DNA of 64,000 bases from Fibrobacter sp. UWR3. Lineage in GTDB: Bacteria; Fibrobacterota; Fibrobacteria; Fibrobacterales; Fibrobacteraceae. The position numbers and the translations under genes are program-made. Every line of letters starts with the position of its first letter. Within the stretch, counting starts at the first letter, position 1. The stretch lies in assembly GCF_900143055.1 (NCBI RefSeq), contig NZ_FRCW01000014.1, positions 16,956-80,955 on the forward strand. Reading direction: 5' to 3'. Shown piece after piece: positions 18,546 to 27,262 of the stretch. The notes under the pieces were generated by a model. It saw nothing but the letters and a program-made list of their open reading frames with translations, was not told the DNA's origin and made no database searches.

Positions 18546-20003
18546 ATGCTTAAAAGCAGACTCAGGACTGCGGCGCTGGCCGTTTCCTTCTCCGTGGCAT
18601 CGCTTGCTGTGCTCGCGAATGCCGAAACGCTCCCGACTGCGGGCGAAATGTTCAACAAGATGGGCTTCGGGATAAACATCGGCAACACGATGGAAGTTCC
18701 GGGCAACCCCACGGGCTGGGGCAACAAGTTCCCGACAGAAGCCTACATCGATTCGGTGAAGGCGACGGGGTTCAGCACCATACGCATTCCCTGCGCCTGG
18801 GACAGCCACGCTAAGGACGGCGTGATAAACGAAAGCTGGATGGATTCGGTGCAGACGGTGGTGGACATGTGCATGCGCGCTGGCCTCGTGACGGTCCTGA
18901 ACATCCACTGGGATGGCGGCTGGCTCGAAGAGAATCTGAAGGACGAAAAGAAGGACGAGGTGAACGCGAAGCAGAAATCCTACTGGACGCAGATTGCGAC
19001 GCGTTTCAAGGACTATAACGAGAACCTGCTCTTTGCGAGCGCGAACGAGCCCGCGACTACCGACGACAATTACAGGCACGAGACGGAAATCCTGATGGTG
19101 TACCACCAGACGTTCGTGGATGCCGTGCGCGCAACGGGCAGCAACAATGCGAGCCGTACTCTTGTAATCCAGGGGCCTTCCACAAGTATCGACCGCACGA
19201 CCGAGGTGATGCCGGTTTCGAAACTCCCGAAGGACGTGATTGAAAACCGCCTGATGGTCGAGGTGCATTTTTATGACCCGTACACCTACACGCTCATGAA
19301 CGACATTGCCGACTGGGGCGCGCAAGTTTATCCGCAATACTACTGGGGCGACGACCTTGCGGCCGGTGCAGACATCGTGCACAACTGCGGTTACAACGCC
19401 TGGGCGGGCGCGATGGGCGACAAGTGCACCAGCGCGCAGATTCAGGAACAGTTCGGCAAGATGAAGACGAACTTTGTAGACAAGGGCGTGCCCGTGATTA
19501 TCGGCGAGTTCGGCGCGAACGACCGCGTGGGCGTGCTGACGGGCGACAACTACGCGAAGCACCGCAAGGGCCGCCTTGCCTATTACGACGCCGTGATGAA
19601 ACTCGCGAAACAGAACAAGGTGGTGCCCATCGCCTGGGATACGGGCCACGAGGGCGAAAACAACATGACGATTATCCGCAGGCAGTCCGCGCCGGATGGC
19701 TCCGTGTTCGACATGGACGTGCTGAAGATTATGCGCAGTGCCTACGGGCTCGGCGACTACGTGAACGGCGGCGAAACGACGGGAATTGTGAACGGCGCGC
19801 AGTTGGGTGAGGGCTTGGCGCGTGCGACCTCCGGGATTGTCCGCGTGGGCAACCGCCTGGAATCTGCGGGCGAAATCAGGCTGTTCAACCTGAACGGAAC
19901 GCTTGTCCGCACCGCGATAAACGGCATGTCGCTCGAAAACATTCCGCACGGTATATATATTGCCAAGGGCGCTGGCGCCTTGGTGAGGGTTGATATCCGG
20001 TAA
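18546..20003 (+). CDS. Secreted GH5 cellulase (endoglucanase) with T9SS-type C-terminal domain
   Basis: Hydrolyses beta-1,4-glucan. The 485-residue protein has a signal peptide (cleavage after about residue 26, ANA|E). The catalytic domain spans about 30-395, with [22 protein letters not shown] and the acid/base Glu168 in SANEPA, and the nucleophile Glu321 in VIIGEFGA. The last 60 residues ([18 protein letters not shown] ... [12 protein letters not shown]) resemble the beta-sandwich sorting domain of type IX secretion, which would place the enzyme outside the outer membrane. AAAGGG precedes the ATG. folE follows after 19 nt but seems to have its own promoter. Confidence 0.92.
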   Translation: MLKSRLRTAALAVSFSVASLAVLANAETLPTAGEMFNKMGFGINIGNTMEVPGNPTGWGNKFPTEAYIDSVKATGFSTIRIPCAWDSHAKDGVINESWMDSVQTVVDMCMRAGLVTVLNIHWDGGWLEENLKDEKKDEVNAKQKSYWTQIATRFKDYNENLLFASANEPATTDDNYRHETEILMVYHQTFVDAVRATGSNNASRTLVIQGPSTSIDRTTEVMPVSKLPKDVIENRLMVEVHFYDPYTYTLMNDIADWGAQVYPQYYWGDDLAAGADIVHNCGYNAWAGAMGDKCTSAQIQEQFGKMKTNFVDKGVPVIIGEFGANDRVGVLTGDNYAKHRKGRLAYYDAVMKLAKQNKVVPIAWDTGHEGENNMTIIRRQSAPDGSVFDMDVLKIMRSAYGLGDYVNGGETTGIVNGAQLGEGLARATSGIVRVGNRLESAGEIRLFNLNGTLVRTAINGMSLENIPHGIYIAKGAGALVRVDIR

Positions 20004-20009
20004 TTTTTC

Positions 20010-20015
20010 TATCTT
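20010..20015 (+). promoter_or_regulatory. Candidate -10 box of folE, leaderless geometry
   Basis: TATCTT with 7 nt to the folE ATG and no ribosome binding site. It lies right after the cellulase stop codon. Confidence 0.4.
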
Positions 20016-20022
20016 TTCCCGC

Positions 20023-20589
20023 ATGAACTTGAAGATGATGGAAGACGGCTTCCGGATGATTCTCGCCGGCATGGGCGAGAATCCGAACCGCGAAGGCTTG
20101 CTCGATACGCCGAAGCGTGTCGCGAAGATGTATGCCGAGCTCATGACCGGCCTTTCGGGCGAGATGCGTGCCGAAGACATTCTCAAGACGCGTTTCCACG
20201 AGAAGTACGACGAGATGATTATCGTGCCGGACATCGAGTTCGCGAGCATGTGCGAACATCATTTTCTGCCTTTTACGGGCAAGGCCCACGTGGCCTACAT
20301 TCCGGGCGACTGCGTGGTGGGACTTTCCAAGATTCCGCGCGTCGTTGAATTCTATGCCCGCTTCCCGCAAATCCAGGAACGCATGACCCGCCAGATTGCA
20401 GAACTCATCCAGAAGGAACTGAACCCGAAGGGAGTCGCGGTGGTGCTCGAGGCATCGCACATGTGCATGACGATGCGCGGGGTAAAGAAGCCGGGTGCCA
20501 CGATGGTCACGACCCAGCTTCTGGGCAGGTTCAAGACCGACGAGAAGACCCGTGCCGAGTTCATGTCGCGCATCTACGCCCCCCGGTAA
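20023..20589 (+). CDS. folE: GTP cyclohydrolase I
   Basis: Converts GTP to 7,8-dihydroneopterin triphosphate, the first step to folate (and a possible entry to queuosine). The 188-residue product has the normal size. [16 protein letters not shown], the zinc/catalytic segment [20 protein letters not shown] (Cys and His-His), and the C-terminal [15 protein letters not shown] with the second zinc Cys are all intact. The ATG at 20023 is chosen as the frame before it overlaps the cellulase end. It is a type IA enzyme by these Cys/His ligands. Confidence 0.96.
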   Translation: MNLKMMEDGFRMILAGMGENPNREGLLDTPKRVAKMYAELMTGLSGEMRAEDILKTRFHEKYDEMIIVPDIEFASMCEHHFLPFTGKAHVAYIPGDCVVGLSKIPRVVEFYARFPQIQERMTRQIAELIQKELNPKGVAVVLEASHMCMTMRGVKKPGATMVTTQLLGRFKTDEKTRAEFMSRIYAPR

Positions 20590-20619
20590 ACAGCTCCTTT
20601 TGGATTTATTGTCCATAGA

Positions 20620-20652
20620 AACTCGCGAAAACCGCGAGTTTTTCCTTTTTTT
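20620..20652 (+). terminator. Intrinsic terminator after folE
   Basis: AACTCGCG (20620-20627) pairs with CGCGAGTT (20633-20640), followed by a T-rich tract. Confidence 0.85.
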
Positions 20653-20700
20653 GCAAGGTATCTTTATATGCGGTTACGGAGTAAATCAAGGAGTAATACA

Positions 20701-21990
20701 ATGAAATCTCGATTCTTCAGGAATCTGGCGAAGGGCCTCGTGGTTGTAAGTGCCGCCCTTGCCGTTGTCAACTGCGACGAATCTACCGTTGCCGCCGCCC
20801 AGCAGCAATACGACCCGAACGATCCGCTTGCCGCGCTCAGTTCCTCGGGCATGGCCGACCCCGCCCAGGTGGGTGATGTCGACCCGACTCTTGCTTCCAG
20901 CAGCTCTACTGATATTATCGGTGGCGGCGAAGTTGATCCTTGGGCGGACCCCTGCGTGGCCTCTAGCTTGCCTGATGCATGCGGCCCGGGAACGAATCCG
21001 CTTCCGACCTCCAGTGCAGATGTGAATCCTGCTTCCAGCGCAGATGTGAATCCTGCTTCCAGCGCAGATGTGGCCCCGGTTTCCAGCGCGGTTGTCGAAA
21101 ATCCCGCTTCCAGTTCCAGCGAAGCTGCCCCGGTCGTTTCTTCTTCCAGCGAAGATGCGAAGCCCGCCGTTTCGAAAATTTTCCTCGCGAACGACAAGGA
21201 AGAAGAAAAGAACTATATGGAAGTCGAGTACAAGACGAATACCGGCTGGGATGGGGAAGGAATCCTTGCGTACCCCAAGCGCTTGACCGACAATCCGGAC
21301 CAGAAGCATGCCGTCGTGGTATGGGGCCCCGGTGGTGGTACAAAACCGAGTGCTTACGAAGGCATGATTCGCCGTCTTGCCTCCCACGGTTTCGTGGTGG
21401 TTGCTCTCAAGGAATCTCCGGGCAATGCGACCCAGGCCATCAAGGCTCTCGACTGGCTGGATGGGCTGAACAAGGACTCGAATAGCCCGCTGTTTGGCAA
21501 GCTCGACATGAATACGGTCGGTTGCTCGGGCCACTCCATGGGCGGTCTTGAATCCGAACAGGCCCTCATCAAGGACAGGCGCGTGCTTACCGCGTTCCTC
21601 AACAACAGCGGTGACTGGGGCGGAGCCGGTGCCATGAAGGTGGCAACCGACCGGACTATCGCAATCCTCTACGGTGAAGGCGGCATGGAACGCGGCAACG
21701 CCGAGAACGATTACAACAACGCGAATGTCAAGGCGCCTGCATGCCTTATCCAGATGACGGGAGGCAAGGGTACCGAATGCTACGAAGTTTCCCCTGGCCG
21801 CAGGGAATGCGGTTACGGTCACGGTTCCGGTTCCTGGGACGGCATGGCTGCGACGGTTGCCTGGATGCGCTGGCACCTCGGTGGCGAGGAATGGCGCAAG
21901 GCGGACTTCGTAGGCACCAGTGGCAAGTATATCGACGGCAACATCATTGGTAAGCAGGGCAACTGGAAAACCCAGTGCAAGAACTTCTAA
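20701..21990 (+). CDS. Lipoprotein alpha/beta hydrolase (dienelactone hydrolase/polyester-hydrolase-like esterase)
   Basis: The 429-residue protein has a lipobox ending VVNC (Cys25), a serine-rich linker of about 120 residues and then an alpha/beta hydrolase domain (about 165-429). The nucleophile is Ser279 in GCSGHSMGG; the oxyanion region is VVVWGPGGGTKP, and AYEGMIRRLASHGFVVVA matches the PET-hydrolase/lipase-like cutinase superfamily. The acid residue could lie near YGEGG and the His in YGHGSGSWDG. A plausible role is removal of ester side groups from plant cell wall, but the substrate is unproven. The start is at the signal peptide with CAAGGAG 9 nt upstream. Confidence 0.8.
   Translation: MKSRFFRNLAKGLVVVSAALAVVNCDESTVAAAQQQYDPNDPLAALSSSGMADPAQVGDVDPTLASSSSTDIIGGGEVDPWADPCVASSLPDACGPGTNPLPTSSADVNPASSADVNPASSADVAPVSSAVVENPASSSSEAAPVVSSSSEDAKPAVSKIFLANDKEEEKNYMEVEYKTNTGWDGEGILAYPKRLTDNPDQKHAVVVWGPGGGTKPSAYEGMIRRLASHGFVVVALKESPGNATQAIKALDWLDGLNKDSNSPLFGKLDMNTVGCSGHSMGGLESEQALIKDRRVLTAFLNNSGDWGGAGAMKVATDRTIAILYGEGGMERGNAENDYNNANVKAPACLIQMTGGKGTECYEVSPGRRECGYGHGSGSWDGMAATVAWMRWHLGGEEWRKADFVGTSGKYIDGNIIGKQGNWKTQCKNF
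21007..21078 (+). repeat. Three 24-bp tandem repeats inside the esterase linker
   Basis: Units at 21007-21030, 21031-21054 and 21055-21078 encode xxSSADVx. The middle and third units start identically; the reading frame is kept, so copy number can change linker length without disrupting the protein. Confidence 0.75.
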
Positions 21991-22013
21991 GAATTTCCAC
22001 ACTCACTCCAAGC

Positions 22014-22042
22014 ACCTCGCCCCACAGGCGGGGTGTTTTTTT
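22014..22042 (+). terminator. Intrinsic terminator after esterase gene
   Basis: ACCTCGCC pairs with GGCGGGGT (one G-U) and is followed by seven T. Confidence 0.85.
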
Positions 22043-22070
22043 ATAATTATTGGTGAAAAGGAGTTCCTTC

Positions 22071-23294
22071 ATGAACGCAGCAATTCTTACTAACGAGTTT
22101 CCGCCGGAAATTTACGGCGGCGCAGGTATCCACGTCAAGTTCCTTACGCAGGAACTTTCGAAACTTTGTCACATCGAGGCGCGCTGCTTCGGGAGCCAGG
22201 ATGTAGACGAGGACAATGTCCGTGCAATCGGGTTTTCGCGCAAGCTGGGCCTGGACCCGGCCGATGACCGCTTCCAGAAGATTTTCAAGCCGCTCGATAT
22301 CAACCTGCAGTGGGCCGCTACCCTCAAGGATATCGACGTAATCCATTGCCACACCTGGTACAGCCACTTCGGTGGCGTGCTCGCGAGTCGCCTTCTGCAG
22401 TGCCCGCTAATCCTCACCACGCACTCGCTGGAACCGCACCGCCCGTGGAAGGCCGAACAGCTGGGCGATGGCGGTTATGCCATGAGCTGCTGGATCGAGC
22501 GCACCGCATACGAGGCTGCCGACGGCGTGATTGCGGTGAGCCAAGGCATGAAGCGCGACGTGATGAAGCTTTACGGCGTGCCCGAGGACCGCGTGAAGGT
22601 TATCTACAACGGCATCGACCCGGAATTCTACGCGCCGACATTCAATGCGGGCATCCTCGAGAAGTGGGGCGTAGACCCGAACCGCCCCTACGTGCTGTTC
22701 GTGGGCCGCATTACGCGCCAGAAGGGCATTAGCCAGCTTATCCAGGCCATTCCGCAAATCGACAAGAAGGCGCAGGTGGTGCTCTGTGCGGGTGCTCCCG
22801 ATACGGTGGAACTCGCCGAGGAATGCAAGTCGCTTATCGAAAAGGTCCAGGCCTCCCGCGACGGCGTGGTGTGGATTCAGGAAGCCGTCCCGCACGAGGA
22901 ACTCCGCGTGCTCTACAGCCATGCGACCGTGTTTGCTACGCCCTCGCTCTACGAGCCGTTCGGGATTATCAACCTCGAGGCGATGAGCTGCGGGACCCCG
23001 GTGGTGGGTTCTGCGGTGGGCGGGATTCCCGAGATTATCGTGGACGGCGAAACCGGATTCCTGGTGCCGCTCAAGCACGTGTCCGAGACGGATTTCGAGC
23101 CTGCCGACCCCAAGGCCTTCCAGACCGACTTTGCAAACAAGTTAAACAAGGTTCTCGCAGACCCGGAACTTGCGAAGAAGATGGGCGAGGTGAGCCGCAA
23201 GCGTGCCGTAGATGTGTTCAGCTGGAAGTCTATCGCCAAGCAGACGTACGACTTTTACCAGGAATGCATCGAGCGCTACAAGAAAAGTAAGTAA
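22071..23294 (+). CDS. glgA: Glycogen synthase, actinobacterial GlgA/GlgM type (GT4)
   Basis: A 407-residue GT-B glycosyltransferase. The N-terminal LTNEFPPEIYGGAGIHVKFL is the hallmark of the Corynebacterium/Mycobacterium-type enzyme (now often GlgM, forming maltose-1-phosphate or extending glucan) rather than the longer E. coli GlgA. LFVGRITRQKGISQLIQAIP, FATPSLYEPFGIINLEAMSC and GIPEIIVDGETGFLVP give the donor-binding E-x7-E motif. Fibrobacter is known to store much glycogen, and this gene is a good candidate for the synthase. The donor (ADP-glucose or another) cannot be told. The start has AAGGAG 7 nt upstream. No other glg gene is adjacent. Confidence 0.88.
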   Translation: MNAAILTNEFPPEIYGGAGIHVKFLTQELSKLCHIEARCFGSQDVDEDNVRAIGFSRKLGLDPADDRFQKIFKPLDINLQWAATLKDIDVIHCHTWYSHFGGVLASRLLQCPLILTTHSLEPHRPWKAEQLGDGGYAMSCWIERTAYEAADGVIAVSQGMKRDVMKLYGVPEDRVKVIYNGIDPEFYAPTFNAGILEKWGVDPNRPYVLFVGRITRQKGISQLIQAIPQIDKKAQVVLCAGAPDTVELAEECKSLIEKVQASRDGVVWIQEAVPHEELRVLYSHATVFATPSLYEPFGIINLEAMSCGTPVVGSAVGGIPEIIVDGETGFLVPLKHVSETDFEPADPKAFQTDFANKLNKVLADPELAKKMGEVSRKRAVDVFSWKSIAKQTYDFYQECIERYKKSK

Positions 23295-23325
23295 TATTTT
23301 ATCCGGCTAAAAAAGGAGTTTCGCA

Positions 23326-23811
23326 ATGCCGGAACAAGTCTTGACGCATGAATCGCTGGTGGAGTTTTTCGGGGAAGAAGAATTCAAGAAGTTGTGTAAT
23401 CACGAGGCGGGCCATGCGCTTGTCGCGTTTTTATTCAAGCGCCCGCTGGATTACGTGAAGATGAACAATTCCAAGGAGCAGCCGGGCACCACTCACATCG
23501 CGGGTACGGAACTCGAGGGCGATGCGCATATCGCGATGGCGGGCCATATCGCGGAATTCCTGATGCGCAAGGATTTCAAGTGCGACCTCGATACCGTCAT
23601 GAAGGAACTGCCCATGGAACTCTACAAGAGCGATCCGGATTACCAGAAGTTCCAGGCGGCGTGCTACTATTTTCAGCTGGCCGAGACGAGCGTGGTCGAG
23701 CAGGATTACAACATCCTGATGGCCTGCCAGAAGCCACTCTGCAAGATTGCGCAGGCCCTGAACGAGCGGACTTACCTGAGCCGCGCCGAAATTGAGGCCA
23801 TTCTCAAGTAA
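23326..23811 (+). CDS. Stand-alone M41 (FtsH-peptidase)-like HEAGH protein
   Basis: The 161-residue protein has HEAGHALVAFLF, the zinc motif of FtsH-type M41 peptidases, with His26-Glu27 and His30. Further on, HIAMAGHIAEFLMRKDFKCDLDTV resembles the FtsH segment that supplies the third zinc ligand (Asp in DLxxV). There is no AAA+ ATPase domain and no membrane segment, so it is a soluble single-domain version. The biological role is unknown. AAAGGAG lies before the ATG. It follows the glycogen synthase by 31 nt on the same strand and may be co-transcribed, though no functional link is evident. Confidence 0.7.
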   Translation: MPEQVLTHESLVEFFGEEEFKKLCNHEAGHALVAFLFKRPLDYVKMNNSKEQPGTTHIAGTELEGDAHIAMAGHIAEFLMRKDFKCDLDTVMKELPMELYKSDPDYQKFQAACYYFQLAETSVVEQDYNILMACQKPLCKIAQALNERTYLSRAEIEAILK

Positions 23812-23872
23812 TTTTACCGTTTCTTTTGCGGTGCTGTACCGGGTTGCCGAAAATTAGTGTATATTCGTGAGT

Positions 23873-23896
23873 ACGGGCTTTGCCCGTGTTTTTTTT
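23873..23896 (+). terminator. Intrinsic terminator (or attenuator) upstream of the beta-helix lyase gene
   Basis: ACGGGC-TTT-GCCCGT followed by G and eight T. A TATATT at 23860-23865 lies 7 nt before the stem, so a promoter there would start transcripts at the hairpin itself. Confidence 0.75.
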
Positions 23897-23925
23897 GTGG
23901 ATTAGGACAATTCGCGGAGTCGGAC

Positions 23926-25560
23926 ATGCGCCTGAAAAAATGGAACAGTAGAGTATTTGCATTCTCGCTCGCCCTCGCGGCGCTGCAATCCTTCGGCGCC
24001 GTTTACTACGTGGCACCCGATGGCAACGATGCCGGCGCGGGCACAAAGGACAAGCCCTTCGCAACGCTCAACAAGGCAAATACCGTGGTGCATGCGGGCG
24101 ATACCGTGTGGATTCGAGGCGGCATCTACGACCTGCGCGATACGGTCTTTTTCGCGCGGTACAAGATGACTGCGGCAATTCTCCTGACGGCAAGCGGCGA
24201 GAGCGACGACAACCGCATCCATTACCTGGCCTATCCGGGCGAGCGTCCGATTTTTGACGGCGCGAACCTCCCCGTGGCGGCAGGCACGGACCATAGCGAC
24301 GGCACGCCCGAGGGAGCGATGTATACCTCGCCGATTGTGATTTCGGCAAAGTACCTGCATCTGAAGGGTTTCGAGGTGCGCAACACGCCCATGAAACACA
24401 ACTCGAATTCCGGCGTTTTCCTTTACGCGAGCAAGCACATCTTCTTGGAGCAGATTGATAGCCACCACAACGCAGGCCCCGGATTCTTCGCGAACGACGG
24501 CGCGCCAGATGGCGGCGGACACATCTTCTTGAACTGCGACGCCCACGACAACTACGACCCCACGGGTTGGCAGGGCGACGGCGAAAATGCCGACGGTTTC
24601 GGTGCGCACTACCAGAAACCCGGCGAGGGCGATACGACCAAGTTTATCGGGTGCCGTTCCTGGTGGAACAGCGACGACGGCTTCGACTTCATTAACCAGG
24701 AATTCCCCGTGGTGCTGGAAAACTGCTACGCGATGGGGAACGGCTACAGCGACTACGGACTTGGCAACCCGAAGAACGGCAACGGGCACGGCATCAAGAT
24801 GGGCGAAAGCACCCTCGGCGGCGGGCGGCATACCATCAAGTTCTGCGCCGCCTGGAAAAATAAGGCGACGGGCTTTTACGCGAACTACACCGGCGTGGGC
24901 AGCAAGTGGCTCAACAATACGTCGTACATGAACAAGGACCGCGAATTTGCAATGGCATCGACGCTCTTCGATTCGCAGGGGAACCGTATTGCCGAGGTGG
25001 CGCCCCTCACCGGCGACAACGCGCACGTGCTCAAGAACAACATCGCCTTCCCGAACAAGAATTCGCAAGTCGGGGAGTGCTGGGAGTATATACCGAGCCA
25101 GAACATCGACCGTTATGTGGAATGCCCCGCCGGCGAGAACAACACCTGGAACCTGAAACTCGACCTGACCGAAGACGATTTTGAGAGTCTCGACGACCCG
25201 AGCATGACCGTCACCGGCAAGGACCTCTCGACCATCGCGGGAATCTTGGGCCCGCGCAACGCCGACGGCAGCCTGCCAGACGTGGGCTTCTTGAAACTCA
25301 AGAAGGGGAGCCGCGCCATCGACAAGGGCGAGGATTTGGGATTCCCGTTTGTGGGCGAAGCGCCCGACCTCGGTGCTTTCGAATACGGAATGAGCTCGAG
25401 TAGCACGACATCGCTTTTCAGGAAAGTTGTCCGCAATTCTCGTGACCTCAAGTCTCGCTCGGTGAAGGCTTTCGATTTGCAGGGGCGTTTCCTTGGAAAG
25501 GTGCCGGTTGAGTATGGCGTAGACTTTGTCCCCAACAAGAATGTATATTTAAAATACTAA
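23926..25560 (+). CDS. Secreted right-handed beta-helix protein, pectate lyase-like (PL9-like)
   Basis: The 544-residue product starts with a signal peptide (cleavage near SFG|AVYYV). YYVAPDGNDAGAGTKDKPFATLNKA followed by a long parallel beta-helix is the usual opening of PL9/PL1-like polysaccharide lyases and related surface proteins (shown here in two parts: YVAPDGNDAGAGTKDKPFAT and LNKA). NSDDGFDFINQEF and ENADGFGAHY carry Asp clusters suited to Ca2+ binding. The C-terminus (FRKVVRNSRDLKSRSVKAFD, then LQGRFLGKVP) looks like a short T9SS-type sorting domain. Pectin-like substrates are an inference. GCGGAG precedes the ATG. Confidence 0.78.
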   Translation: MRLKKWNSRVFAFSLALAALQSFGAVYYVAPDGNDAGAGTKDKPFATLNKANTVVHAGDTVWIRGGIYDLRDTVFFARYKMTAAILLTASGESDDNRIHYLAYPGERPIFDGANLPVAAGTDHSDGTPEGAMYTSPIVISAKYLHLKGFEVRNTPMKHNSNSGVFLYASKHIFLEQIDSHHNAGPGFFANDGAPDGGGHIFLNCDAHDNYDPTGWQGDGENADGFGAHYQKPGEGDTTKFIGCRSWWNSDDGFDFINQEFPVVLENCYAMGNGYSDYGLGNPKNGNGHGIKMGESTLGGGRHTIKFCAAWKNKATGFYANYTGVGSKWLNNTSYMNKDREFAMASTLFDSQGNRIAEVAPLTGDNAHVLKNNIAFPNKNSQVGECWEYIPSQNIDRYVECPAGENNTWNLKLDLTEDDFESLDDPSMTVTGKDLSTIAGILGPRNADGSLPDVGFLKLKKGSRAIDKGEDLGFPFVGEAPDLGAFEYGMSSSSTTSLFRKVVRNSRDLKSRSVKAFDLQGRFLGKVPVEYGVDFVPNKNVYLKY

Positions 25561-25584
25561 ACGCTTTAACATAGGGAGTTACAG

Positions 25585-26382
25585 ATGAAATTTTATCCTT
25601 TATTTGCCGCTTGCTCCATTTTGGCCGTTACCCTGATTGCGTGCGGGGACGATTCGTCATCGGGCGCAAAAGAAGAACCATTGCCAAGTTCTTCTTCAGA
25701 AGAAATCACGTCTAGCGAGACTGTGCCAGAAAGCAGTTCGTCTGTAGTGCTCTCTACTATAATCAACGAGGATTCGACCATTATCGATCCGCGCGATTCT
25801 AGTACATATAAAGTCATTAAATTCGGAGATCAGATTTGGATGGCGGAGAACATGAAGTATTCGCCCGAAGACACCCTCTGTGAAAAAGGTATTGGGGATG
25901 AATGCCTTTATACCTGGTCCGAAGCGATGGGTAAAGGACACGACTACGATCGCAAGTGGCTGGCCATCAGAGATACGACAGGGTTCCAGGGGCTTTGTCC
26001 GCCCGGGTGGCATGTCCCTTCCGCAAAAGAAGCTTTGGCATTGGAAAAAAGTTTGCGCAGACTTCTGGAACATGGATACGAAAGCGAGTATTTCTGTTCT
26101 TCGGTGGTTCAGGAGGATATGTTAAATGAAGACGGAAGCCGTGATAACTATTGTGAAGCTTACGGTGCTGACGGCCTTTCCAATGGCTTCAACATGCATT
26201 TGATTGGGGATCGAAGCGGTTTCTGGCTCGTTGAAGAAGACAACGATCCCTTTACTTGCACTATCGCAAGTGCGGTGACTTTCTGGGGAGGGTCAATTTG
26301 GGTGGATGATTTCCCGAATTCAAGAAAGGATAACCTGTACAACCTTCGTTGCGTCATGAACGCAGATGAGGACGAAGAATAA
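25585..26382 (+). CDS. FISUMP-domain lipoprotein
   Basis: The 265-residue product has a lipobox ending LIACG and a short Ser/Glu linker (residues 28-52). A single FISUMP domain follows, with IIDPRDSSTYKVIKFGDQIW, MAENMKYSPEDTLC, LCPPGWHVPSAKEA and closing NLRCVM. It is shorter than the two copies at 8-12.7 kb and unlinked to them. GGGAG precedes the ATG. It has its own upstream region after the lyase gene (24 nt), so co-transcription with the lyase is possible. Function unknown. Confidence 0.85.
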   Translation: MKFYPLFAACSILAVTLIACGDDSSSGAKEEPLPSSSSEEITSSETVPESSSSVVLSTIINEDSTIIDPRDSSTYKVIKFGDQIWMAENMKYSPEDTLCEKGIGDECLYTWSEAMGKGHDYDRKWLAIRDTTGFQGLCPPGWHVPSAKEALALEKSLRRLLEHGYESEYFCSSVVQEDMLNEDGSRDNYCEAYGADGLSNGFNMHLIGDRSGFWLVEEDNDPFTCTIASAVTFWGGSIWVDDFPNSRKDNLYNLRCVMNADEDEE

Positions 26383-26385
26383 CGG

Positions 26386-27207
26386 TTATTCCGACCCTAG
26401 ATAATTGCGGAATTCCCTGTAGTTCTGTTCGTATCCGGGGCGGCAGAATACCGCGAACTCGATGGTCTTGAAGGCGAAAAGATAGTCCTTGATAACCTCG
26501 GCAGAGGCGGCCGCCACGACCTTCGGGTTGTTCATGAACGCCCCGCAACCGAATGCCCCCAGCACGATGTTTTCTACTTTGTTTGTAACGGCGATGTCTA
26601 GAATGCGGCGGAGCCGTTTTATGTGTAGCTGCTTGAGCGCCTCGTCGGTAATGGTGACGTCGCCATAGCGCAGGTTCGGAGCTGCACAAGTGATTACGTC
26701 CACGCTGTACCAGTCTTTTTCGCTGAGCAGTTCGGGCGCCGAGACGTCCGTCTTGAACACGGTCACACCCGGCGTGTAGATGCAGTCGTCGGTGTGCAGC
26801 GCGGTTCTGTTGCGGCGGTGCGGCTCGTAGAAGAGTTCCCACATCTTTTGGTCGGTAAGGCAGCTGTACAGGGTGGAACACCTGCAGAGGCATTCTTCCT
26901 GTGCGCCCGCCCCCGTCGTGACGCCACCGCCCGGGTTCGATGCCGATGCGAAGTTGAGTACTGCGACCCTGGTGCCCGCATACGCCTGCGCCGCCTCGAA
27001 CGTGCGCTTCTGCGAAACGACGACCTTGGCCCGCTCCGCATGGATATTCCGGCTCTCGATGGCGACGCCCTCGCGTTCGCCCGTAAACTTCTGCGCCCGC
27101 CTTGATTGCGCGATGGACTCGCGGAGCCGCGTGTTTGTGCGGCAACGTTCCGCCGTGTCGTTGAACACGGTGACATTCAATTCCCTATAATTGATTTTAT
27201 TCTGCAT
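26386..27207 (-). CDS. Bacterial PARG-like macrodomain protein (TIGR02452 family)
   Basis: The 273-residue product carries NPGGGVTTGAGAQEE, the GGG-x(6-8)-QEE signature of poly(ADP-ribose) glycohydrolases with the two catalytic Glu residues, and IVLGAFGCGAFMNNP, the second ADP-ribose-binding loop. The N-terminal RNIHAERAKVVVSQKRTFEA is typical of the microbial family. It should remove ADP-ribose from proteins or nucleic acids, or hydrolyse related metabolites. It marks the left edge of the accessory island and is convergent with a FISUMP gene. GATATT lies 6 nt upstream of the ATG without a ribosome binding site. Confidence 0.87.
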   Translation of the reverse strand: MQNKINYRELNVTVFNDTAERCRTNTRLRESIAQSRRAQKFTGEREGVAIESRNIHAERAKVVVSQKRTFEAAQAYAGTRVAVLNFASASNPGGGVTTGAGAQEECLCRCSTLYSCLTDQKMWELFYEPHRRNRTALHTDDCIYTPGVTVFKTDVSAPELLSEKDWYSVDVITCAAPNLRYGDVTITDEALKQLHIKRLRRILDIAVTNKVENIVLGAFGCGAFMNNPKVVAAASAEVIKDYLFAFKTIEFAVFCRPGYEQNYREFRNYLGSE

Positions 27208-27213
27208 ACTTTT

Positions 27214-27219
27214 AATATC
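27214..27219 (-). promoter_or_regulatory. Candidate -10 box of the PARG-like gene, leaderless geometry
   Basis: GATATT on the minus strand with 6 nt to the ATG at 27207. Confidence 0.35.
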
Positions 27220-27262
27220 GCTTATTTGCGTGGAAATGTCAAGAGGAGGGGCAAGTTGCCCC

